The notes below the pieces were generated by a model. The model was not told the DNA's origin, did no database searches, and saw only the letters and a list, made by a program, of their open reading frames with translations. Positions 45,940 to 54,777 of a stretch of 64,000 bases of DNA are shown in pieces; within the stretch, counting starts at the first letter, position 1; each line of letters begins with the position of its first letter. The stretch is from positions 1,426,001 through 1,490,000 of the forward strand of contig CAWHMK010000001.1 of assembly GCA_963830545.1 (NCBI GenBank), read 5' to 3'. A program made the position numbers and the translations under genes. This DNA comes from DATGJX01 sp963830545 (GTDB taxonomy: Bacteria > Vulcanimicrobiota > Vulcanimicrobiia > Vulcanimicrobiales > Vulcanimicrobiaceae).

Positions 45940-47266
45940 ATTGCTGCGGATTCCGATCTGGATTGCTCCGCGCGGTTATTGGGCGCTCGCACTGGTGGCG
46001 CTCGTGTTTGCAGCGGCAGGCGCGTTTTCACCCTTAGCGTTCGTCGCCGCTGCGCTCGGAGCGCTGCTGCTCGCTGCATTTGCCGCCGATGCGGCGCTGG
46101 GGCCGCCGCGCGGGCAGATCGACGTGCAGCGCACGCCTCCCCAGCCGTACTGGCTGCGGCAGCCGGCGGCGCTTTCGTACGTGATTCGTAACTACGCGCA
46201 CGTCGCAACGCGCGTGGGCGTAATCGAATCTCCCGTGTCGCTGGTTCGCTTTGACGAAGATGAAGTGACGGCAGAGGTTCCTGCGCGCAGCCAATCGCCC
46301 GTCGAGCGCCGGACGACGCCAATCGCACGCGGCACGACGCCGCTGGGTGCGATGTATTGCTGGTATGAAAACCGCCTTGGGCTGTTGCGCCGCCGCTTGC
46401 GCGTGGTTCAAGAGCAGCAGCTTCGCGTGTATCCCGATCTCTCGGCGGTCGAGCGCTTCGGAAAGCTGCACATGCGCAACCGGATCATCGAGGCGGGTTT
46501 GCGCCGGATGAAACTGCGCGGTATGGGAACGGAGCCGGAAAGCGTACGGGACTGGGCGCCCGGCGATCCGTTTCGCGCGATCAACTGGAAGGCTACGGCG
46601 CGACGCGGCCGCGTGATGGTCGCACAGTACGAAGTGGAACGCACGCAAAACGTGATGATCGTGCTCGACGCCGGGCGCCTGATGACGCCGCGCGTGGACG
46701 AACAGCGCAAATTCGATTACGCAATCACCGCGGGTTTGTCCGTTGCGGCCGTTGCCGCGCTCGCGAACGACAAGGTGGGCGTCGTCGCGTTTGCAGGCGA
46801 CATTCTTCGCGCGTACGCGCCGCGCCAGACCGGGCGCTCGAGCAGCCGCGTGGCCGGCGCACTGTACGATTTGGAGCCGGTGTTCGAAGAATCCGATTAC
46901 GATCGCGCGTTCGCCTACCTACGCGCTCACGTCCATAAGCGCAGCCTCATCGTGTTTTTCACGGATATGGTCGATCCCGTCGCGCAAGGCGCGGTCCTGG
47001 CGCAAATCGGAACCCTCGCGCGCCGGCACTTGGTGGTTTGCGCGTTCATGAACGATGCGGCGATCGATCGACGGATCGATGCCGCGCCGCAACGCGTGCA
47101 AGACGTTTACGCCACCGCCGTTGCTTTGGAATTGCAGGATGAGCGCAGGAGTGCGGCGGCGATCCTTTCGCGCTTGGGCATTCAGGTGGTGGACGTGCCG
47201 GCACGCCGCCTCACGACCGCGCTAATCGATCGCTATCTGGAGATAAAGCAGCGCGGCGCGCTGTAA
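45923..47266 (+). CDS. DUF58 domain protein, MoxR partner
   Basis: This 447-residue protein has two N-terminal membrane helices. A beta-rich domain follows, then the DUF58 core RGMGTEPESVRDWAPGDPFR-INWKATAR, and a vWA-like domain with MIVLDAGRLM and FFTDMVDP. DUF58 and MoxR are nearly always adjacent. The GTG at 45923 overlaps moxR by 17 bp. The gene ends convergently with the SpoIIM-like gene, overlapping it by 34 bp. Confidence 0.9.
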   Translation: MKQRPELLRIPIWIAPRGYWALALVALVFAAAGAFSPLAFVAAALGALLLAAFAADAALGPPRGQIDVQRTPPQPYWLRQPAALSYVIRNYAHVATRVGVIESPVSLVRFDEDEVTAEVPARSQSPVERRTTPIARGTTPLGAMYCWYENRLGLLRRRLRVVQEQQLRVYPDLSAVERFGKLHMRNRIIEAGLRRMKLRGMGTEPESVRDWAPGDPFRAINWKATARRGRVMVAQYEVERTQNVMIVLDAGRLMTPRVDEQRKFDYAITAGLSVAAVAALANDKVGVVAFAGDILRAYAPRQTGRSSSRVAGALYDLEPVFEESDYDRAFAYLRAHVHKRSLIVFFTDMVDPVAQGAVLAQIGTLARRHLVVCAFMNDAAIDRRIDAAPQRVQDVYATAVALELQDERRSAAAILSRLGIQVVDVPARRLTTALIDRYLEIKQRGAL

Positions 47267-48237
47267 CGAGCCGTTCTCTGCCGTCCGGCAAAGGCGAAAT
47301 AAACGATGAGCGCGACGGCCGTAATCGCCCCGACGCCTGCGCGCACGTCTGCCGGAAAACGCAGCGGCGAAAAAAAGCCCTCGATAGCTCCTGCAACGCA
47401 AAGCATCGCGACGACGCCGGCAACGAGTATGCCCGCGCGGCGGCTGTTCTGCGCTATCGCGTCGCGCCGGCGCAAACGCCCGGGCAACACCACGCCGGCG
47501 GCCAAAAGCAGTCCCGCTCCGCCCGCGATCTGAATCGCCGTCAATTCGATGAACCCGTGCGGTGCGACGGTAGCCCAGAAATCGGCGCCGAAGCCGGCAT
47601 GCGCGAAGAGCGCTCCCAGCGCGCCGAGCATGAGCGCGTTGAAGACGATGAGATAAAGGGTGCCGGCCCCGAGCGTAACGATGCCGGCTGCGAAGGTCAG
47701 AAACGCGACACGAATATTATTGGTGATGATCAGCGAGGACATCATTGCCGAGGCGTCCGGCGTAAATGCGAAGTTCGAGTCGTGCAAGCTCTTGGTGATG
47801 TGCGCCGGCACGAGCGAGTCGGGCAATAGCGCGTACGCGTCAGATGGATCGTGCGCGACGATCGCGTACGCGACGGCCGACCATACAACGGTCAGCGCGA
47901 TGCAAAGCCCGACGTAGGCCCACGAACGCCGAAATTCGGATGGAAACGTTTCCATGAAAAAGCGCGCGATCCGCGCGCGGCCCGTTTCGACGGTCGCGCC
48001 GTATACGAATGCGTGCGCTCGAGCCGTCAGGCGATTCAGATAGTGCACGACTTGCGCGTCAAAGCCGTGGCCTTGCGCGTAGGCCAGATCGGAGGCGGCC
48101 CAGCGGTACAGCCGTCCGAGTTCAAACAATTCTTGCGCGTTCAGCGCGCGCAGCCCGTGGCGCCCGGCTCGCGCGAGCAGCGTCTCGAGGCGCTCCCAAG
48201 CCGATCCGCGCCGGCGCAAAAACGCCTGCTGAGTCAT
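47233..48237 (-). CDS. SpoIIM/DUF95-like membrane protein
   Basis: This 334-residue protein has five or more hydrophobic segments after a soluble helical N-terminus (FELGRLYRWAASDLAYA). Family signatures are SEFRRSWAYVGLCIALTVV, NNIRVAFLTFAAGIVTLG and APHGFIELTAIQIAGGAGL. In spore formers SpoIIM takes part in septal peptidoglycan remodelling; non-spore-formers carry it in MoxR-DUF58 clusters, as here. Divergent from the RDD gene, 88 bp apart. Confidence 0.85.
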   Translation of the reverse strand: MTQQAFLRRRGSAWERLETLLARAGRHGLRALNAQELFELGRLYRWAASDLAYAQGHGFDAQVVHYLNRLTARAHAFVYGATVETGRARIARFFMETFPSEFRRSWAYVGLCIALTVVWSAVAYAIVAHDPSDAYALLPDSLVPAHITKSLHDSNFAFTPDASAMMSSLIITNNIRVAFLTFAAGIVTLGAGTLYLIVFNALMLGALGALFAHAGFGADFWATVAPHGFIELTAIQIAGGAGLLLAAGVVLPGRLRRRDAIAQNSRRAGILVAGVVAMLCVAGAIEGFFSPLRFPADVRAGVGAITAVALIVYFAFAGRQRTARYSAPRCFISR

Positions 48238-48325
48238 GTCCGGTATTTGCGGCGCCGTTCACCGCAGCTCATGCTTCGCAGCCAAGCGGGGGGCGCGCAA
48301 TCCAGGACGAAACGGCGCCCTGGAG

Positions 48326-49069
48326 ATGGATCGGTTCATCAGCGTAAGAACGCCGGAAAGCATTGCGTTCTGCTACGAACTGGCAGGGCTGGGCAGCCGG
48401 TTCTTGGCGCTGGCCGCCGACATGGCGCTGCAGCTGCTGATCTTGCTCGGGATCGGCTGGGCCATCGTGTTGATCGGTTCGCACGCTTCGCAGGTGCACG
48501 GCAAGCCGTCGGTTTCCGAGAGCACGATACAGTCGGTTGCCGTCGCTTTCGTCGTAACCATCGTCTTCGTGGTGTTTTTCGGGTACTTCATCGCTTTCGA
48601 AGCGTTCTGGAACGGTCAAACGCCCGGAAAGAAAATGCTCGGAATTCGCGTCGTGCGCGACGGCGGCTTTCCGCTCGATTTGGCCGGCTCGTTCATTCGC
48701 AACCTGATCCGGATCGGCGAAGTCGGGCTCGGATTTTACGCGCTCAGCGCGATCTGCACGCTGTTTTCACCGGAGAACAAACGGCTTGGAGACATGGCGG
48801 CGGGAACGATCGTCGTTCGGGATACTCGCGTGCAAGCGTTGACCGTGATTTTGGATCGCTCGGAGCCTGCGGAACGGCGCACGGCGCTGCTGACGGACGA
48901 GGAGCACGCGGTTATCGGCCGGTTCATCGCGCGTCGCCGCGGCATGGATCCGCAGCACAGGCGCGTTCTTGCGGAGCAAATCGCCGATCGCGTCCGAGGC
49001 CGCGTCTCCCGCGACCTTCAGGGCCTCGATGCCGAGGAACTGCTCGAGAAACTCAGCGCTTCTTCGTAA
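48326..49069 (+). CDS. RDD family membrane protein
   Basis: The RDD core is visible: ELAGLGSRFLALAADMALQLL, EAFWNGQTPGKKMLGIRVVRDGG split by a helix, and NKRLGDMAAGTIVVR. It has three hydrophobic segments and a soluble C-terminal tail. The ATG at 48326 follows GGAG closely; an upstream in-frame ATG at 48236 is less likely, because similarity starts at ISVRTPESIAF. RDD proteins often accompany SpoIIM and MoxR genes. Transport roles are proposed for some. Confidence 0.8.
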   Translation: MDRFISVRTPESIAFCYELAGLGSRFLALAADMALQLLILLGIGWAIVLIGSHASQVHGKPSVSESTIQSVAVAFVVTIVFVVFFGYFIAFEAFWNGQTPGKKMLGIRVVRDGGFPLDLAGSFIRNLIRIGEVGLGFYALSAICTLFSPENKRLGDMAAGTIVVRDTRVQALTVILDRSEPAERRTALLTDEEHAVIGRFIARRRGMDPQHRRVLAEQIADRVRGRVSRDLQGLDAEELLEKLSASS

Positions 49070-50042
49070 GGCGCGCAATCAGTTCGCGCGCGAACGTCAT
49101 CGCTTCGTTCTTGGTGCTTTCGTACAGCGACTTGGCTTGACCGCTGCTCATTTGCCGGCCGTGCTCGTAATAGAACGTCACGCCCTCACCGACCACGATC
49201 GTACCGGCATAGGCGATTGCGCCTTTGATAGCGATACCGGCGACCGGAATGAAACCCGAAAGTTCGCGCGCGAGCGAACGCCAGCCGAACCCACCGCCGA
49301 TGACGGGCAGCAGTTGCCACATGCGCTGCACGTCCGGATCTTTGCCGTACGCCGCCTCGATGTGGAGCAGCAGCATCATTTGAATGCCGGTGATAGCCAT
49401 CATGTCGCCCGCTGATGCGAAGACGCCCATGACCAAACCCACGACGGGGATGTGATCGACGACGGCGCTCGCGAGTGCAATCTTCAGAGCATTGTTCGCG
49501 GCGTCGCGCGTGAGCTTCGCCGCGACGCTCTCGCGCATCGGCGGCAAGCATCGGCCCACGGCGATTTCCACGCCTTTGCACAATTCGACGATGTGCGGAA
49601 AGACGCGTGCGCGCAGCGCTTCGCGTGAGATTGCGGGTACCGTGTATTCGGCGAACTGCCCGCGGGGCGGCGCCGAGGATGGACCCGACGGCTGCGCTTG
49701 TTCGTCGATCGTGAGGGCAATTATCGGGAGATTGAGCGCGCGCAACGGCGCCATACTCCCGTCCGATACGTCCCCGCCGCGGCCCAGAAACAGGACGACG
49801 CGCGCCTCGTTCGTGAGCGCTGCCTGCGCCATGCCCGGAATGACGGTTTCCAAACACGATGCCGCATCGAACGGAATCGAGTCGTCCGGATGTCCGGAGA
49901 GCAGAAAGACGCGCATGGCGGCGACCAGCTCCGGATCGCCGCACAGATAGAACCGGAACGGCTTTCGCACGTTCGCGTGCACCGTTCTGACATCGATGCC
50001 TTTGCGAACGAGCCGCAGAATATCGCCGGTCGCTGCCGCCAT
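49053..50042 (-). CDS. DUF697-containing protein
   Basis: This 329-residue protein has an N-terminal soluble domain (with FRFYLCGDPELVAAMRVFLL, and ARVVLFLGRGGDVSDG) that resembles the YcjX/YcjF neighbourhood but lacks a full P-loop. The DUF697 membrane module (VVDHIPVVGLVMGVFASAGD) and a basic tail follow. It lies 4 bp after the M48 protease on the same strand, so the two are co-transcribed. A link to membrane stress is possible but unproven. Confidence 0.65.
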   Translation of the reverse strand: MAAATGDILRLVRKGIDVRTVHANVRKPFRFYLCGDPELVAAMRVFLLSGHPDDSIPFDAASCLETVIPGMAQAALTNEARVVLFLGRGGDVSDGSMAPLRALNLPIIALTIDEQAQPSGPSSAPPRGQFAEYTVPAISREALRARVFPHIVELCKGVEIAVGRCLPPMRESVAAKLTRDAANNALKIALASAVVDHIPVVGLVMGVFASAGDMMAITGIQMMLLLHIEAAYGKDPDVQRMWQLLPVIGGGFGWRSLARELSGFIPVAGIAIKGAIAYAGTIVVGEGVTFYYEHGRQMSSGQAKSLYESTKNEAMTFARELIARLTKKR

Positions 50043-50046
50043 TACG

Positions 50047-52098
50047 TTACACGCCCCCTTGCGCTTGTCTGCGCGTTACGCCGCCCGGATGCGCTTCGGT
50101 TTCCGGGCTGTCGGTGTAATCGAGATAAATCAGTCCGAGGAAGATTTCGAGCGCCTCGGCGTGCATACCGTGCGCATTGGCGACGTCCACGATACTACGG
50201 TGCGATTCGTGCGCTTCGCGAACGATTGCCTGCGGTGTCGTTTTCGTGTCGGCCGCGACGATGGACGCCGCGGTCAGCTGCCCCGGCGTGACATTGTCGT
50301 GCAGCATGTCGATGTAGCTCAGGTCGTCGACGTTCCAGCGCACGTTGATCGCCTTCTGCAGCGTTTCGTAGCGCTGCGGCGAGGTGCCGAGGCCGAGCAT
50401 CGTGATCCGCGTTTCGAGTTGCCGCGAACGCGCCATGTTGTAGAGCTGCGACGCCTGCGAGGCAGACACCGCCGCCTGGCCGAGCGACTGCTGCGCTTTC
50501 TGCATGAACGGAACGAGGCCCTCATAATCCATCTGGCTGATATCGTTGAAGTAGTTGATGTTCACTTGCTGCAGCCTTTTGATGAACGCGTCGAGATCGC
50601 CGAGGCCGTCGTCGAGTTGCATCGCCGACGCGCGTCCCGCATCGACGGCGCGTTCCATGTCGCCGTCCGCCGACGTGAGCTCGGAGAGCATCTCCGGATA
50701 CGACGGAAAGACCGCAATGGAATCGGACGGAATCGGCGTCATGCTGAGCGGAGAATTCATCTCCCCGAGGATGTCGGCGTTCTCTTTGAGTAGACCGCTG
50801 GGTTTGTTCGTTTTCGCGTCCACCGAACCGACGTCGTCGATGGCGTCGGACGAATCCTGAAGCGCGCTGTTGATCGAACGCGCCATGCCGTTCAAGCTGC
50901 GCTCGACGGCTTCGAGACGCGACCCGTGCTTGACCTCGATGCGGCTGAAATCGGGAAGTTCGTACTCGATCGTCTGCAGGCGATTCTGCAACGACTTGAG
51001 TTGGTTGTGCCCTTCGTCGTGTCGCGCCGCAATCTGCGCGGCGGCTTGCGATTGCACGCCCTGCGCATCTTTGAGCTGCGTTCGCAGCGAGCTCAGATTC
51101 GGTCGCGTGAGATCCACGCGGCGCGCTTCCATCGCGCGCAGCGCAGCCATCCGTTCCTGGGCGGCCGCCTTGACGTCGGGCGAGGTGCTTTGCGCGAGTT
51201 CGCCCAGCGTTTGTTCGCTCTTGCTCGTCAGGCCGAGCGCGAGCTGCGTCTGTCCGAGCGCAAGCAGCGCTTGCTGATTATTCGGATCGCTCTTAAGCAC
51301 TTGGTTCAGTTCAATGCTCGCGACGCTGTAACGCGCTTCGTCCAAGTCGTGGAGCGCCCAAACCAAGTGCTCCTGCGTATTCGTCTTGGTCGGATCGAGT
51401 TCCGGATACCCCAAAAGGTGCGCGACGCGCGACGCGCCGCCGGGGTGGTCTTGGAAATACTTGGTGACCAGGTCGTTGTGGTCGCCGTCGAGCGCCATGA
51501 GGTGCTGCTGCAACGAGAGCATCGCTTCGGGATCGTAACCTGCGCGGGACATGAGCAGCAGTCCGTACCGGTCGGCCTGCAATTCGTCCAGGCGCGACAT
51601 TTTCGCAAGCGCGCCGGCTTGCAGCAAATTGCCGAAATTGTAGATGAAGGGCGAGAAAAGCGATGCAATGCCGAGCAGAAGGCTCAGAATGTTCGCTTTC
51701 GTCTGCATCGTGACGACGTGACGGCGTTCGATGTGTCCCGTTTCATGTCCGATCACACCAGCGAGTTCGTCGTCGGACTGCACGAAGTCGAGCATGCCTT
51801 CGTTGACGTACACGTAGCCGCCGAGAGTGGAGAACGCGTTCGGGTCGCTCTCGTTCAAAATCTTGACGTTATACGGCACGTCCTTCCGGGCCGTTTCCGC
51901 CCACAGCTTCTGTGAAACGGTTTGCACCCACTGGTTGAGCAGCGGATCCGTTTCGACGACACTGCTTTCGACGATCTGCTGATCGTACGCGCGGCCCATT
52001 TCGATCTCTGCTTGCGTCGAAAGCGCAAGCGCTGGTGACGGGCACATGGCACCCAGCAATGAGATAATCACGGCGACCGGTATGATGCGACGGAGCAT
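50047..52098 (-). CDS. M48-family metalloprotease with long C-terminal helical region
   Basis: From ATG 52098 (preceded by AGAGGAAAA) the product is 683 residues. It has a signal peptide (IPVAVIISLLGAMCPSPALA), then an M48 zinc protease domain with HETGH in GVIGHETGHIERRH and the third ligand in RLDELQADRYG. A TPR-like stretch follows (LNQVLKSDPNNQQALLALGQ), then about 300 residues of coiled coil. The domain order recalls BepA/YfgC, a periplasmic protease/chaperone for LptD and BamA. A similar quality-control role is inferred. The C-terminal coiled coil is unusual. Confidence 0.85.
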   Translation of the reverse strand: MLRRIIPVAVIISLLGAMCPSPALALSTQAEIEMGRAYDQQIVESSVVETDPLLNQWVQTVSQKLWAETARKDVPYNVKILNESDPNAFSTLGGYVYVNEGMLDFVQSDDELAGVIGHETGHIERRHVVTMQTKANILSLLLGIASLFSPFIYNFGNLLQAGALAKMSRLDELQADRYGLLLMSRAGYDPEAMLSLQQHLMALDGDHNDLVTKYFQDHPGGASRVAHLLGYPELDPTKTNTQEHLVWALHDLDEARYSVASIELNQVLKSDPNNQQALLALGQTQLALGLTSKSEQTLGELAQSTSPDVKAAAQERMAALRAMEARRVDLTRPNLSSLRTQLKDAQGVQSQAAAQIAARHDEGHNQLKSLQNRLQTIEYELPDFSRIEVKHGSRLEAVERSLNGMARSINSALQDSSDAIDDVGSVDAKTNKPSGLLKENADILGEMNSPLSMTPIPSDSIAVFPSYPEMLSELTSADGDMERAVDAGRASAMQLDDGLGDLDAFIKRLQQVNINYFNDISQMDYEGLVPFMQKAQQSLGQAAVSASQASQLYNMARSRQLETRITMLGLGTSPQRYETLQKAINVRWNVDDLSYIDMLHDNVTPGQLTAASIVAADTKTTPQAIVREAHESHRSIVDVANAHGMHAEALEIFLGLIYLDYTDSPETEAHPGGVTRRQAQGGV

Positions 52099-52224
52099 AA
52101 ACGCATTTTCCTCTACCCGCACGGGCGGGCGGATGTTGCAGGACTGGCACTCCAAGAACGCGGCTCGCCGGTCCTGCGTTACCAAGCGGCCGGAACCGCG
52201 TGCCGGGCTTTTTTGTGCACTATA

Positions 52225-52233
52225 TGTGGATAA
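52225..52233 (-). promoter_or_regulatory. Consensus DnaA box upstream of minC
   Basis: TGTGGATAA is the exact complement of TTATCCACA. It lies in an AT-rich patch in the 202-bp divergent spacer between the M48 protease and minC, 68 bp before the minC start. It is one of only two exact matches noticed in the window; the other is at the dnaA side of the origin. Regulation of min genes or of the protease by DnaA is possible. Confidence 0.6.
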
Positions 52234-52300
52234 ACAAAAGAAATTGTGAACCCGCTGTGGACGCCGCAGGGCGCCGTCGCCCCCGTTCGAACCGGGCGCC

Positions 52301-53131
52301 ATGATGGCGGTGTTGCGCGGTAAAGGACTCGGCCTGGAGATCGCGTTGGGAGGACGCGATTTCGAGGAAGCCCTTACCGAACTGCAGAGCAAGCTCGGCG
52401 AGCGGCCCGGATTTTATACCGGGACGCCGGCCGCTGCCGCGCTGGGTCGCACGGGTCTTTCGAAAGAGGAGCTCGGGCGCTTGCGCAGCGTCTTGCACGA
52501 CCATGGAATCGCGCTCGAAGCGTTGTGCGGCGGTACCGACTTAGAACCGCTCGCGGCAGCAGCGGGGTTGCGATTCGTGGCGCTCGACGACGGCGGTGAA
52601 GAGCTTGCGCGGCGCCGTGCGCTGCGTCCGAAACGCGAGGTTCAACTTTCGGACGCAGCGCGGTCGCTGGTTGCCGACTTCGCCGGCGCCCGCTCGGACA
52701 TCGCAGACCGGCGCAAACGCGGCGAGGCCAGCGTTCGCCGCGCGGTTCTCGCGCAAGCTCAGCCGGTCGTGCATCTGCCGCCGGAACCGGCAGCTCCGGG
52801 CACCTTGTATCACGTCGGTACCTTGCGCGGCGGACAAGCGCTGCAGCACCTCGGCAACATCGTGATCGTCGGCGACGTCAATCCCGGCGCAGAGCTCGTT
52901 GCAAGCGGCGACATCGTGGTGTTCGGCGCGTTGCGCGGCGTCGCGCATGCCGGAGCGCAAGGCGATGCATCGGCGCGCGTGCACGCGCTCGAGCTCGCGC
53001 CGACGCAGCTGCGCATCGCAGCGTTCATTGCGGCGGACGCGGGAGATCGCGGACAAACGCCGATACATGCAGAAACGGCGTGCGTCCAAAACGATCGCAT
53101 CGTCATCTTTCCGAGGGAGAAGGCACCGTGA
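52301..53131 (+). CDS. minC: Septum site-determining protein MinC
   Basis: MinC blocks FtsZ assembly away from mid-cell. The 276-residue product starts at ATG 52301. An N-terminal domain (GKGLGLEIALGGRDFEEALTEL) is followed by a variable linker and the C-terminal beta-helix (TLRGGQALQHLGNIVIVGDV, GAELVASGDIVVFGALRGVAHAG), which is typical of MinC. Its TGA overlaps the GTG of minD. The frame is intact. Confidence 0.92.
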   Translation: MMAVLRGKGLGLEIALGGRDFEEALTELQSKLGERPGFYTGTPAAAALGRTGLSKEELGRLRSVLHDHGIALEALCGGTDLEPLAAAAGLRFVALDDGGEELARRRALRPKREVQLSDAARSLVADFAGARSDIADRRKRGEASVRRAVLAQAQPVVHLPPEPAAPGTLYHVGTLRGGQALQHLGNIVIVGDVNPGAELVASGDIVVFGALRGVAHAGAQGDASARVHALELAPTQLRIAAFIAADAGDRGQTPIHAETACVQNDRIVIFPREKAP

Positions 53132-53919
53132 GCGCTCGAAAGATCGTGTTTACGTCCGGCAAAGGCGGCGTCGGAAAAACCACGACTACCGTCAACGTCG
53201 GCGCCGCACTCGCCAAGCGCGGACATCGAGTCATTCTCGTGGACGCCGACATCGGATTGCGCAATCTCGACTTGGTGCTGGGCCTCGAGAAGCGTATCGT
53301 GTTCGACCTCGTCGAAGTCGTGGAAGGGCGCTGTCAATTGCGGCAGGCACTCATCAAAGACAAACGTTTCGAATCCCTCGCGATTTTGCCCGCCGCACAG
53401 ACGCGCGACAAGGACGCCGTGACTGAGGAACAGATGGCGTGCGTCATGGACGATTTGGCCGCAATGTGCGATTACGTGCTCATCGATTGCCCTGCCGGGA
53501 TCGAAGCGGGCTTTCGTAACGCGCTCGCCGGCGCGGGCGAGGCAATCATCGTGACCACGCCCGAGGTCAGTGCAATTCGCGACGCGGATCGCGTCATCGG
53601 GAAAGTCGGCGAACGCAAGTTGCCGTTGCGTCTCATCGTCAATCGCATCCGGCCCGACATGGTGCGCTCCGGCGACATGCTGTCGGTCGACGACGTGTGC
53701 GAAATTCTTTCCGCCGAATTGCTCGGCATCGTGCCCGACGACGAAGAGATCATCGACACGACGAACAAGGGCGAACCCGTCGTGCTCGGCGAGACGAATC
53801 GCTTGCGCGTGATTTACGAGAAGATAGCGCGACGTTTGGAAGGCGAGCTGGTTCCCTTTACCAATTTGGACAATACCGGATTCTTCGGGCGTCTTCTGGG
53901 CGCGTTGAAAGCAGGCTGA
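53128..53919 (+). CDS. minD: Septum site-determining ATPase MinD, copy 1
   Basis: MinD is a deviant-Walker-A ATPase that carries MinC to the membrane. The 263-residue protein has KIVFTSGKGGVGKTTTTVNV, LVDADIGLRNLDLVLGLE, YVLIDCPAGIE and NRIRPDMVRSGDMLS. The C-terminal end (NLDNTGFFGRLLGALKAG) is a plausible amphipathic membrane-targeting helix. A second complete minD follows directly, which is unusual. Confidence 0.92.
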   Translation: MSARKIVFTSGKGGVGKTTTTVNVGAALAKRGHRVILVDADIGLRNLDLVLGLEKRIVFDLVEVVEGRCQLRQALIKDKRFESLAILPAAQTRDKDAVTEEQMACVMDDLAAMCDYVLIDCPAGIEAGFRNALAGAGEAIIVTTPEVSAIRDADRVIGKVGERKLPLRLIVNRIRPDMVRSGDMLSVDDVCEILSAELLGIVPDDEEIIDTTNKGEPVVLGETNRLRVIYEKIARRLEGELVPFTNLDNTGFFGRLLGALKAG

Positions 53920-53920
53920 C

Positions 53921-54775
53921 ATGCACGTCCTTCGTCGGGCTCAGGATGACAACGAGCCGAATCACGTTTCCACTCCAGCCAAACTGGGGCGTGCTATCGT
54001 GTTCACTTCCGGAAAGGGCGGAGTCGGCAAGACGACGACCACGGCAAACCTGGGCACAGCGCTAGCGCGGCGCGGTGCGAAGGTCGTGCTGGTCGACGCG
54101 GACGTCGGCCTTCGAAATCTGGACATCGTGATGGGATTGGAAAGCCGCGTAAAACATCACGTGCTCGATGTGCTCGAAGAAAAAATTTCACTCGAGGAAG
54201 CGCTGGTACGCGATAAGCATTCGCCGTCGCTCAGTCTGCTCGCGGCTGCGCAAACCCGAGAGAAGGACGAGGTCGACACCGAGAAGATGCGGCAGCTGGT
54301 CGAATCGCTGCGCGAGCGTTTCGAGTACGTTCTGATCGACTGCCCCGCCGGCATCGAGAAAGGCTTCAGGAACGCCGTGGTCGGCGCGCAGGAGGCCGTC
54401 GTCATCTGCACTCCCGAAGTCGCCGCCGTGCGAGACGTCGACCGCGTCGTCGGCCTCCTGGGCAATGCGTTTGCTCCGCAGCTCATCATCAACCGCGTGC
54501 GCCCGCAGCTGGTCAAGAAGGGCAAGATGCTTTCCGTCGACGACGTCAACTCCATTCTGCGCTTGCCGCTGCTCGGCGTCATCGCGGACGAACCCGAGGT
54601 CATCGTTTCGACGAACAAAGGCGAGCCGCTCGCGCTCCGCAACGATTCTGCAACGTCCGCGGCATATCACGCGATCGCCGCCCGAATTGCGGGCGACGAC
54701 GTCCCCGCGCCGACCGTCGAATACAAAGAATCGTTCATGGACAAGCTGGGATCGTTCTTCGGAGGGAGGCGGTAG
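53921..54775 (+). CDS. minD: Septum site-determining ATPase MinD, copy 2
   Basis: A second MinD-type ATPase of 284 residues has all the motifs (AIVFTSGKGGVGKTTTTANL, VDADVGLRNLDIVMGLESR, LIDCPAGIEKGFRNAV) and its own amphipathic C-terminus (YKESFMDKLGSFFGGRR). It is clearly similar to copy 1 but diverged, so it is not a recent duplicate. Its N-terminus is about 25 residues longer than normal (MHVLRRAQDDNEPNHV...), and the first ten codons are made of a dispersed repeat. A start further in cannot be excluded. The minE ribosome site (GGAGGGAGG) lies inside its 3' end. Confidence 0.9.
   Translation: MHVLRRAQDDNEPNHVSTPAKLGRAIVFTSGKGGVGKTTTTANLGTALARRGAKVVLVDADVGLRNLDIVMGLESRVKHHVLDVLEEKISLEEALVRDKHSPSLSLLAAAQTREKDEVDTEKMRQLVESLRERFEYVLIDCPAGIEKGFRNAVVGAQEAVVICTPEVAAVRDVDRVVGLLGNAFAPQLIINRVRPQLVKKGKMLSVDDVNSILRLPLLGVIADEPEVIVSTNKGEPLALRNDSATSAAYHAIAARIAGDDVPAPTVEYKESFMDKLGSFFGGRR
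53924..53950 (-). repeat. Inverted copy of the dispersed repeat at the minD2 start
   Basis: The complement of 53924-53950 reads GTCATCCTGAGCCCGACG followed by AAGGACGTG. It matches the copies at 55321-55368 and the core found in dnaX and minE. It covers the junction of the two minD genes and forms the start of the second. Confidence 0.75.
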
Positions 54776-54777
54776 CG

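Noticed and set aside
52190..52215. Terminator (CCGG...CCGG followed by six T) in the protease-minC spacer
   Set aside because: The stem is only four base pairs and no plus-strand transcript is expected to arrive there.
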